Below, piece by piece: positions 1 through 5,182 of a stretch of 5,182 nt of DNA. Numbering within the stretch: the first letter of the stretch is position 1; each line of letters opens with the position of its first letter. A program made the translations under genes and the position numbers. The stretch is from Candidatus Thorarchaeota archaeon (GTDB lineage Archaea > Asgardarchaeota > Thorarchaeia > Thorarchaeales > Thorarchaeaceae). The stretch spans positions 1 to 5,182 of the forward strand of contig JAGSHP010000012.1 in NCBI GenBank assembly GCA_029855925.1, given 5' to 3'. The notes under the pieces are model-generated. The model was not told the origin of the DNA and made no database searches. It saw nothing but the letters and a program-made list of their open reading frames with translations.

Positions 1-187
1 CTCCCTTGACGGTGATACAGCCGCGGAGTTCCCGAATGAACGTTTCAGTGTCAATGGTTCGCCTCGAAGTTACTCTGGCACCCTTGGGGGACATGTCTAC
101 AGCATCGCGTGTCTTGTGCTCAGCTTGATCCCTTGTCTCTTTGTCAAGAGACATACGGTCTTCCTCGTCAATTCGGTTCTTGTCCAT
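1..187 (-). CDS. Hypothetical small charged protein, 5' part only (C-terminus beyond left edge)
   Basis: An ATG at 187-185 on the minus strand opens a frame of 62 codons without a stop that leaves the window at base 1. The visible protein is very hydrophilic: it begins MDKNRIDEEDRMSLDKE, continues with alternating acidic and basic residues, and ends with a more ordered-looking stretch, FIRELRGCITVKG. There is no signal peptide or membrane segment. The frame stays open upstream of the ATG to about position 298, but that stretch reads like non-coding DNA (Cys, Gly and His rich), so the ATG is preferred. The plus strand is also open in exact antisense register over the whole region. The minus reading is preferred because its composition is that of a normal soluble protein, whereas the plus reading is an odd hydrophobic, Ser/Thr/Cys-rich string. 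The gene lies head to head with the DUF2283 gene. A small regulator or antitoxin is possible from size and context, but no family was recognised. Confidence 0.45.
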   Translation of the reverse strand, partial: MDKNRIDEEDRMSLDKETRDQAEHKTRDAVDMSPKGARVTSRRTIDTETFIRELRGCITVKG

Positions 188-360
188 GGCACAACCCACG
201 CTCAATTGATTCCCACACCAACCATCTGTAAGGTGCAGATGAAATGTTTCGGACCCCTGTGGAAGGTGATGTATCAAGTGACTTATCAAGGATTAGCCTT
301 ATCAATATACGCGAATGCTCAAGTCGAACCAACAACACCGTGCAAAGTCATGTGATTGAG
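188..360. other. Divergent intergenic region
   Basis: This 173-base stretch separates the start of the left-edge minus-strand ORF from the plus-strand DUF2283 gene and must hold the promoters of both if both are real. It looks more AT-rich by eye than the flanking coding DNA. It holds three TATCAA repeats (annotated separately). A possible weak plus-strand TATA-like sequence, ATCAATATAC at 301-310, lies about 55 bases before the DUF2283 start and overlaps the third repeat. No convincing minus-strand TATA box was seen. The open plus frame running through it to 355 has no protein-like features. Confidence 0.5.
272..305 (+). repeat. Three direct TATCAA repeats upstream of the DUF2283 gene
   Basis: TATCAAG occurs at 272-278 and again at 284-290, and TATCAA recurs at 300-305. 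The second and third copies are both preceded by T (TTATCAA). The spacings are 12 and 16 bases, so they are not strictly periodic. They sit in the divergent promoter region, and the third copy overlaps the candidate TATA-like sequence of the DUF2283 gene, where a regulator binding site would be expected. The repeats are read directly. A regulatory role is inference, and six-base repeats in AT-rich DNA can arise by chance. Confidence 0.35.
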
Positions 361-606
361 ATGCAAATAGAACAGGACAAAGCCGCGGACGTGATGTACA
401 TCCGTATTGGGGGCGTCGACATCGCTGACAGCATCGAGATTGCCGAAGGCGTGATTGCTGACTATAATGACATTGGCGAAGTCATAGGCATCGAGGTAAT
501 AGCATTCTCTCAGCGAGAACTGGACCTCAATCAATTGGTAGGTCTCGATAGCGAAGAACTTGTGGTTCAGATATCGAAGGCACTGTCTTCGCGGGACACG
601 TCGTAA
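361..606 (+). CDS. DUF2283 family small protein
   Basis: An 81-residue protein with the DUF2283 pattern: an N-terminal MQIEQDKAADVMYIRI strand pair, then IEIAEGVIADYNDIGEVIGIEVI at about residues 25-47, matching the family's usual 'D..AD.LYI......E.....G...DYD..G...GIEI' layout. The family is a compact mostly beta fold of about 60-80 residues with no established biochemical role. Members are often found in small two-gene units resembling toxin-antitoxin pairs, for instance beside DUF4258 proteins; this is remembered family context, and no DUF4258 gene is visible here. The start at 361 is chosen because homology begins there. An in-frame GTG at 352 would add three residues, and the longer frame back to 244 has no family resemblance. 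GTGATTG just upstream of the ATG is a weak match to the archaeal ribosome binding site. The tail after residue 50 (RELDLNQLVGLDSEELVVQISKAL region) is predicted helical. The gene converges on the CoA-transferase gene with a 43-base gap. Confidence 0.82.
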   Translation: MQIEQDKAADVMYIRIGGVDIADSIEIAEGVIADYNDIGEVIGIEVIAFSQRELDLNQLVGLDSEELVVQISKALSSRDTS

Positions 607-649
607 TCTCTACAATGCACTGTACGGGCGATTGAGTAGTCATGACAAC

Positions 650-2596
650 TTAGAGCTTCAGTCTAAACACGTACTCGTCATCGGCCATGTTGAGTTTACT
701 CTCAAGAATCTTGCCAGTCTTGTGCAGAAACCTGATCATGGGATAGTTACGTGGATGCACGTAGGCAACGAAGGTCTCGACGCCCTTGCTCTTCGCAATC
801 CGCATGAGATGATTGAGCATGAAGGAACCGATGCCACGATTCTGATAGGCGTCATGGACGAGGAGTGCGAACTCAGCCTCGTTCTTGCTACGGTCCAGGA
901 GATATCGCGCGGCACCAATGATCTTCTCCATCTCGCCCTCTTTGTCCGGATAGATGACAGCGACGATTGAGATGTCTCGGTCCTGGTCCACGTTGTAGAA
1001 CTCTTGCAGGGTCTGTCGTTTCAGGCTCTTGAGGGGAGTCAGGAACCTGAAGAAGATGCTCTCCTCGGACAGGTCATAGAAGAGTTCCTTGACCCGATCA
1101 GCGTCGTCGGGACGGATGAGCCTGAAGTGGACGCGGACAGGTCCATCAGGACCATTGAAGACCTCAGAGGTCTCGTACTCACGGGCGAAGTAGGTACCCT
1201 TCGAGAGGAACGGCACCTGATCCTCAAAGACGTACTTCATCTTCTTGGCGGCCTCGAGCAGTTCGTTCCTGAACTTGGGATGGGCAATCGCGATCAGTGA
1301 GAGAACTCGTTCGCGTATCGTCTTTCCGTGGAGGGAGGCGAGACCAAATTCTGTCACAACAATGTCGACATCACCGCGTGTGGTGACCACGCCAGCGCCC
1401 TCGCTCAACCGGGGAACGATTCGAGAGACCGTACCATCCATTGCCGTGGACTGCATGCAGATGATCGCCTTACCGCCAGGAGACCTCTTTGCACCACGAA
1501 TGAAGTCGACCTGACCACCGATACCGGAGTAGAACTTGGGACCAATGGAGTCGGAACAGACCTGACCCGTGAGGTCGATCTCAAGAGCAGAGTTGATCGC
1601 CACCATCTTGTTGTTCTTGGCGATGATATACGGGTCATTCACGTACTCCGAGGGGCGGAACTCGAAGAACGGGTTATTATCAACATAATCGTAGAGCCTG
1701 CGAGAGCCCATGACAAAACTGGCGATCACCTTTCCGGGATGAAGAGTCTTCTTCTTGCAGGTCACGATACCCGACTCGATGAGCTCAATGAGGCTATCGC
1801 TGAACATCTCGGTGTGAATCCCGATGTCCTGCACGCCAGTTTCCATGAGACTCGTGCACACAGCCTGGGGGAGTGCTCCGATCCCCAGCTCCAGAGTCGA
1901 GTCGTTCTCGATGAGCCGGGCAACATACGACCCGATTAGATTGATCGTCTCACTTGGCTCCTCGGGCTGGAACTCAACGAGGGGTTCATTGTGGGGTACA
2001 AGGTAGTCGATGTCGCGTACGTTGATGAAGGTGTCACCGTGGGTCAGGGGCATGCGGTCGTTGACCTGGGCAATGATCATGTCAGCGCTCTCGGCGCCGG
2101 ACTTGGTGATATCGACCGACACACCAAGGGAACAGTACCCATGTTCGTCGGGGGGACTCACCTGAATGAGAGCTACGTCAATTGGCATGCGCTTGCGCCG
2201 GAAGAGGTAGGGAATGTCAGAGAGCATGATGGGTGTGTAGTCCGCACGGCCCTCGGAAACCGCATCACGCATGTTGTCGCTGATGAAGAACGAGTTGTGC
2301 CGGAACTGGTTCTGAAACTCCGGGTCGGCGGATGGCGTGTCACCAAGGGTCAGGAGGTGTACGATCTCATTGTCCGCCATCTGGTCGGAGTGTTTAGCCA
2401 GTTCGTGAACCAGATGAATTGGCACACCGCAACCGGTTCCCAGAAATATCCGGGTCCCGCGTCGAATCTTACGGATCGCCTGTTCTGCCGTCAGAATCTT
2501 GCTCTTGTAGCGCTCGGTCCAGTCCTTCATCTTGCCGGTGGTCATTGTCGTTCCCAAGCTCTGCTGTAGTGTTCTCTGTAATGAGGTTTGTGGCAT
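650..2596 (-). CDS. Acetyl-CoA hydrolase/CoA-transferase fused to a Pat-type GNAT acetyltransferase
   Basis: A 648-residue two-part enzyme. Residues about 24-455 form a class I CoA-transferase of the acetyl-CoA hydrolase/4-hydroxybutyrate CoA-transferase group, which moves CoA between acyl-CoA and a free acid through a glutamyl-CoA intermediate or hydrolyses acyl-CoA. The expected catalytic glutamate is E263 in GIHTEMFSD. Other family hallmarks are SPPDEHGYCSLGVSVD (147-162), GIGGQVDFIRGA (358-369) and FGLASLHGKTIRERV (417-431). Residues about 485-640 form a GNAT domain with the acetyl-CoA loop QNRGIG (585-590) and the AEFALLV strand before it. It resembles the lysine acetyltransferase domain of Pat proteins, which there is joined to an ADP-forming acyl-CoA synthetase. 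No membrane or signal segment is seen, so it is cytosolic. It follows the MFS gene by 36 bases and is probably in the same transcript. No clear ribosome binding site precedes the ATG at 2596. Homology starts at MKDWTERYKSK (ATG at 2530), so that ATG or the one at 2545 may be the real start. The acid substrate and the acetylated target cannot be read from the sequence. Confidence 0.92.
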   Translation of the reverse strand: MPQTSLQRTLQQSLGTTMTTGKMKDWTERYKSKILTAEQAIRKIRRGTRIFLGTGCGVPIHLVHELAKHSDQMADNEIVHLLTLGDTPSADPEFQNQFRHNSFFISDNMRDAVSEGRADYTPIMLSDIPYLFRRKRMPIDVALIQVSPPDEHGYCSLGVSVDITKSGAESADMIIAQVNDRMPLTHGDTFINVRDIDYLVPHNEPLVEFQPEEPSETINLIGSYVARLIENDSTLELGIGALPQAVCTSLMETGVQDIGIHTEMFSDSLIELIESGIVTCKKKTLHPGKVIASFVMGSRRLYDYVDNNPFFEFRPSEYVNDPYIIAKNNKMVAINSALEIDLTGQVCSDSIGPKFYSGIGGQVDFIRGAKRSPGGKAIICMQSTAMDGTVSRIVPRLSEGAGVVTTRGDVDIVVTEFGLASLHGKTIRERVLSLIAIAHPKFRNELLEAAKKMKYVFEDQVPFLSKGTYFAREYETSEVFNGPDGPVRVHFRLIRPDDADRVKELFYDLSEESIFFRFLTPLKSLKRQTLQEFYNVDQDRDISIVAVIYPDKEGEMEKIIGAARYLLDRSKNEAEFALLVHDAYQNRGIGSFMLNHLMRIAKSKGVETFVAYVHPRNYPMIRFLHKTGKILESKLNMADDEYVFRLKL

Positions 2597-2632
2597 AACT
2601 GGCGATGATTGAGAAAGACCAGCTCAGGAGAA

Positions 2633-4249
2633 CTAGCTGAAGTGTCTCGCAACGATCTCAGCGGTGGGACTGAACACCGCGGGGTCGCCACCCCACTCGG
2701 TCACCAACCGTCCAAAGAACCGTTCGAACTCTTCGAGAAAGTCCTGCAGGCGTCTTCGGATCTCCTTGAGCTCCTCAAGAGCCATGAGCGCAACGATGAT
2801 GTCGCGTCCCTCCTCGAGCATGATGCAATAGCCCTCCTGCTGAATCACCTTCATCTTCGCCTCACGCTGAGAGATCTCTCTGACGAGCTCGGTTATTCCG
2901 GAGATGGCACCACTGACAAGCATCTCGTCCGGACGCGCCTGTTCCGCACCGTGTCTACTGAGACGCTCGGAGTACAGTGGCAGGCCTCCCTTGTTCACAA
3001 CCAAGAGATACTCGATCTTGTTTTTCCAGTCCAGTTCCTCGCGTGACGGGAGGGTCTCCGGCAATTGAATCACGACCATTGTGGCGGTGAACAATGCAAA
3101 GATGAGCACGATCGGAAGGGTCGCGGGCTCGGCTATGATGTGTGCCACAAGCACACTGTCGGTGACGACTCCCAGCGTGAGACCCACCCCAAAGAATATC
3201 CATGAGACGCCCTGATGCAATCGTTCACCTCCACGTGGTATCAGCTCGAAGGAGTAGAGAAAGGAACCGAAGATGCTCAGGGTGAAGCCGACGCCCAATG
3301 TCACAGAGAAGATCGTGCCGACGACAAAGAGTTCGGAGTAGCCCAATGACCTGAAGATGGTCACCAGCAAAAACGCGATGGAGATGATGTAGAAACCGAG
3401 AAGTTGTCCCCACCGCCTGCCAATACGATCATAGAAGACACCAGCGGGCAGCGACATGACCACACAGGTCAAGAAGAAGACAATGACAAAGTCGTGTAAT
3501 GACGTGATCAGCGGGCTGGGTGGCAGAATCAGCACAACTGCGTAGTAGCTGTTGGCAAAGAAGAATCCTGAGAAGAACATTAGAAGAAACGAGAGGGTGA
3601 CCCCGGGTTTCCTGAAGAGAGGCATGATGAGAGACGAGCGCGGCGAGAGCGCATCGACCTGTGCGCGACCCTGCGTCAGTAGCAGCAAGGATACGAGAGC
3701 TGTGAAGAGGAGCAGTGAGGAGAGAAGAGGCTCACGTAGGGAGGGGACGAATCCGTCGAAGAGGGTCCAGATGATCACCATTACGGAGAGAACAATTGAA
3801 CCAAGGTAGTACATTTCACCATTGAACTCAGGGGTCTTGAGAATCGGGGACATCACGAGGATGAGTGGGGGCAGCAGAATTCCTACCGCGATTCCTGTCG
3901 CACCCAGGAGGCCGACTGCAAGAAGATGTCGATGGAGAAGTGGGATGTTGAGTGCGGGAAGAAAGACGTATCCTGCAGTGATGAGAAGCAGAGCGATGAT
4001 CGAGAACACTAGAAGCCTGTACGGTCGGACCTGTGACCCATACCAGGTGTAGATCGCCGCACCAACACCCACCAGACCAAGGTGGACTAACACGAAGATT
4101 GGCGGCAGGCCCACTCTGTCCAGAAGAGTGAACTCCAGTGTGAAATGAATCAGCCATACCAGTGACGCAACAAATGGGACAAGCAGTAACACAATTCCTT
4201 GCCGTGTGAAAATGCCTCTCATGACCGATGAAAGACTCATTTCCTTCAC
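2633..4249 (-). CDS. MFS transporter with a C-terminal longin/roadblock-like cytosolic domain
   Basis: A 538-residue protein. About twelve hydrophobic segments lie at roughly 15-37, 49-68, 78-97, 108-133, 146-165, 174-192, 217-243, 252-270, 281-299, 306-334, 346-368 and 377-396, the layout of a major facilitator superfamily carrier. GVFYDRIGRRWG (270-281), between helices 8 and 9, is the MFS motif A-like loop (G-x-x-x-D-R-x-G-R-R) of the second half. Residues about 411-531 are soluble: a strand-turn-strand start (IEYLLVVNKGGLPLYSERL), a helix with DEMLVSGAISGITELVREI, two strands (MKVIQQEGYCIMLEEGRDIIVALM) and a long charged helix. This order fits a longin/roadblock-like fold of the kind common in Asgard archaeal proteins. 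Ordinary MFS carriers end near residue 400, so about 140 residues are extra. The substrate is unknown. The reading frame opens with GTG at 4249; the ATG at 4240 is a good alternative, five bases after GGATGTGA, which resembles the archaeal ribosome binding site GGAGGTGA. A TATA box lies upstream, and the CoA-transferase fusion follows 36 bases after the stop. Confidence 0.85.
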   Translation of the reverse strand: MKEMSLSSVMRGIFTRQGIVLLLVPFVASLVWLIHFTLEFTLLDRVGLPPIFVLVHLGLVGVGAAIYTWYGSQVRPYRLLVFSIIALLLITAGYVFLPALNIPLLHRHLLAVGLLGATGIAVGILLPPLILVMSPILKTPEFNGEMYYLGSIVLSVMVIIWTLFDGFVPSLREPLLSSLLLFTALVSLLLLTQGRAQVDALSPRSSLIMPLFRKPGVTLSFLLMFFSGFFFANSYYAVVLILPPSPLITSLHDFVIVFFLTCVVMSLPAGVFYDRIGRRWGQLLGFYIISIAFLLVTIFRSLGYSELFVVGTIFSVTLGVGFTLSIFGSFLYSFELIPRGGERLHQGVSWIFFGVGLTLGVVTDSVLVAHIIAEPATLPIVLIFALFTATMVVIQLPETLPSREELDWKNKIEYLLVVNKGGLPLYSERLSRHGAEQARPDEMLVSGAISGITELVREISQREAKMKVIQQEGYCIMLEEGRDIIVALMALEELKEIRRRLQDFLEEFERFFGRLVTEWGGDPAVFSPTAEIVARHFS

Positions 4250-4264
4250 ATCCTTTCATAGATT

Positions 4265-4298
4265 CCTCTCAGGCATTGACTGAGAAATTATCGAGAGG
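4265..4298. repeat. Overlapping inverted repeats at the predicted MFS transcription start
   Basis: TCTCAG at 4267-4272 pairs perfectly with CTGAGA at 4280-4285 across a 7-base spacer. In addition, CCTCTC at 4265-4270 is the exact reverse complement of GAGAGG at 4293-4298. The left arms overlap, so only one pairing can form at a time in RNA; on DNA both could be half-sites for a dimeric regulator. The block sits between the TATA box (4302-4310) and the start codon and spans the place where transcription should begin, a classic position for an archaeal repressor site. The repeats are read directly, the operator role is inferred. Confidence 0.4.
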
Positions 4299-4301
4299 TT
4301 G

Positions 4302-4310
4302 AATATAAAT
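4302..4310 (-). promoter_or_regulatory. Archaeal TATA box for the MFS/CoA-transferase unit
   Basis: Read on the minus strand this is ATTTATATT, a close match to the archaeal TATA consensus (TTTATAWW type). It is flanked upstream by GC-richer sequence (GCCGATG) with only a weak purine-rich BRE. Transcription would be expected about 25 bases downstream, near 4280, giving a leader of about 30 to 40 bases before the GTG (4249) or ATG (4240) start. It is the clearest promoter-like sequence found in the window. Confidence 0.6.
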
Positions 4311-4368
4311 CATCGGCGGACGGTGGAAACAACTGGCCTCGTAGTGTGTGCCAAGATGAAACCAGCGT

Positions 4369-5182
4369 TTACAGATCAAAGACGGGGAACACCAACTGTT
4401 TGAGCCGGTCTATAGCCCTATCAACCGAGCCACGAATCTTTGGCAGATGGCTGGCGTCAATCCGCTGTGGCTTGTCGGTCCATCCCACCCGGGTCACCTT
4501 GAGACCCTGCGCCTCGCAGAACTCAGCCCACTCCAATGGAACAACAGGCGGGAGGCATATCCCTGCAGCATCGGCAAGCACCAGGCTCCAGACTCGTGCG
4601 GTGGTCACCGGGTCGTACCCGCCACCTCCGACCATAACCAGCTTCTGCTTGTGAAGATGGACCATCTCTCGCACCGTGCGCGAGATCCACTGGTAGGTGT
4701 CAAGAGTCAACATGAGGTCGGCCAGGGGATCGTTCATGTGGGCGTCCGCTCCAACATTCCAGAAGACCAGGTCGGGGCTGTACTTCTCCCACAGGGGGAC
4801 CACGATCTCCTCAAAGGCGTGTGTGTACTCGGTGCCATCAGTGAGAGGCGGAAAGGGAATATTAACATTGTAACCTCGGCCAGCACCTATGCCTATCTCC
4901 TCAGCGCCGCCGGACATGGGAAAGAAGCCCATGCTCTTCTCATGCATCGAGATCGTCAGGACAGAGGGGTCGTCATAGAATGCCGCCTGGACTCCATCGC
5001 CGTGATGAACGTCCGTGTCAAGGTAGAGTATCTTCATGTCGGGGTATCGCTGCCTCAGGACCTTGATTGCCACAACGCAGTCGTTCAGGTAGCAGAAGCC
5101 CGCGCCCTTACTCCTCAGAGCGTGATGAAAACCACCATAGAAGGACATCGCGTTCTTGAAGCGGCCCTCGGCAACCCCAAGA
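4369..5182 (-). CDS. AcuC-like histone deacetylase superfamily protein, N-terminus beyond right edge
   Basis: A zinc-dependent deacetylase of the arginase/deacetylase fold, removing acetyl groups from lysine in proteins or from small acetylated amines. The frame is open to the window edge. Residue numbers here count from the internal ATG at 5148, which is not the true start because twelve in-frame codons precede it with no stop and the family's first about 100 residues are missing. Active-site features are complete: GGFHHA with the paired catalytic histidines H8 and H9, GAGFCYLND (15-23), DTDVHHGDG (44-52) with expected zinc ligands D46 and H48, GADAH (133-137) with the third ligand D135, and GGGGYD (174-179) with the transition-state tyrosine Y178. 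The tail with PLEWAEF and a final RAIDRLKQLVFPVF helix resembles bacterial and archaeal AcuC more than eukaryotic HDACs. In Bacillus, AcuC deacetylates acetyl-CoA synthetase; here the physiological target is unknown. It is cytosolic, on the same strand as the downstream MFS and CoA-transferase/GNAT genes, and ends with TAA at 4371-4369. Confidence 0.92.
   Translation of the reverse strand, partial: LGVAEGRFKNAMSFYGGFHHALRSKGAGFCYLNDCVVAIKVLRQRYPDMKILYLDTDVHHGDGVQAAFYDDPSVLTISMHEKSMGFFPMSGGAEEIGIGAGRGYNVNIPFPPLTDGTEYTHAFEEIVVPLWEKYSPDLVFWNVGADAHMNDPLADLMLTLDTYQWISRTVREMVHLHKQKLVMVGGGGYDPVTTARVWSLVLADAAGICLPPVVPLEWAEFCEAQGLKVTRVGWTDKPQRIDASHLPKIRGSVDRAIDRLKQLVFPVFDL

Larger units (their letters stand above)
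4250..4368 (-). other. Intergenic region between the deacetylase and the MFS gene
   Basis: This 119-base gap follows the TAA stop of the deacetylase gene and precedes the MFS gene, both on the minus strand. It holds a strong TATA box and overlapping inverted repeats (annotated separately), so the MFS gene probably has its own promoter and does not depend only on readthrough. No intrinsic terminator hairpin with a T-run is visible after the deacetylase stop; the only T-rich patch on the minus strand is TTGTTTCC. Confidence 0.6.

Noticed and set aside
2..355. Plus-strand frame open from the left edge to 355
   Set aside because: It is the exact antisense register of the minus-strand edge ORF and then crosses the intergenic region. 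The peptide is rich in Ser, Thr, Cys and hydrophobic residues expected from the complement of Asp/Glu/Lys codons, with no family resemblance.
244..360. N-terminal extension of the DUF2283 frame
   Set aside because: The added 39 residues show no similarity to the family, which normally begins at the MxIEYD-like motif, and this stretch contains the promoter-like DNA and the TATCAA repeats.
319..534. Minus-strand open frame across the DUF2283 gene
   Set aside because: It is antisense to a recognised family member and has no recognisable protein features.
1328..1939. Long plus-strand open frames within the CoA-transferase gene (1328-1939 and 1991-2569)
   Set aside because: They are antisense to a strongly recognised enzyme. 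Their length is explained by the codon bias of the real gene, and the peptides (His, Arg, Asp, Val rich) match no family.
2609..3046. Plus-strand frame across the end of the MFS gene
   Set aside because: It is antisense to the conserved-looking C-terminal domain of the transporter and shows no domain of its own.
3828..4259. Second minus-strand frame across the MFS N-terminal half
   Set aside because: It is a shifted frame of the transporter gene, giving a Ser/Pro/Arg/Cys-rich peptide without membrane helices, whereas the real frame gives regular hydrophobic segments.
4311..4368. Possible terminator hairpin after the deacetylase stop (CTGG and CCAG on the minus strand)
   Set aside because: Only a four-base stem with a long loop is possible and no T-run follows, so a terminator call is not supported.
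4346..4654. Plus-strand frame across the deacetylase C-terminus
   Set aside because: It is antisense to the deacetylase frame that contains complete active-site motifs.

Overview
The window most likely comes from an archaeon, and an Asgard-type (Thorarchaeia-like) archaeon is the best guess. Two things support this. A clean archaeal TATA box (ATTTATATT on the minus strand, 4302-4310) lies at a proper distance upstream of one gene. A transporter carries a C-terminal soluble domain that looks like the longin/roadblock-like domains abundant in Asgard proteins. Base composition is moderate, slightly above 50% GC by eye. The lineage call is an inference: there is no rRNA or marker gene here.

Layout, left to right. 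Positions 1-187 hold the start of a small charged minus-strand protein that runs off the left edge. Positions 188-360 are a non-coding divergent region with three TATCAA repeats and only weak promoter-like sequence. A short plus-strand DUF2283 gene follows (361-606). The rest of the window is read from the minus strand. In transcription order it holds an AcuC-like histone deacetylase superfamily enzyme cut by the right edge (5182-4369), a 119-base gap with a TATA box and overlapping inverted repeats, a 12-helix MFS transporter with a cytosolic C-terminal domain (4249-2633), and, after only 36 bases, a CoA-transferase/acyl-CoA hydrolase fused to a Pat-type GNAT acetyltransferase (2596-650). The DUF2283 gene and the CoA-transferase converge with 43 bases between their stop codons.

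How the genes may work together. The close spacing suggests that the transporter and the CoA-transferase/GNAT fusion are cotranscribed from the TATA box at 4302-4310. A plausible reading is uptake or export of a small acid or related metabolite, its exchange with acyl-CoA, and protein acylation by the GNAT domain. The neighbouring AcuC-like deacetylase could reverse that acylation. This resembles the acetyl-lysine switch of bacterial acuABC loci, where a GNAT (AcuA) and a deacetylase (AcuC) control acetyl-CoA synthetase. The neighbourhood is seen directly; the functional link and the substrates are inferred. The DUF2283 gene and the edge ORF form a separate small divergent unit. No tRNA, rRNA, CRISPR array or insertion sequence was seen.
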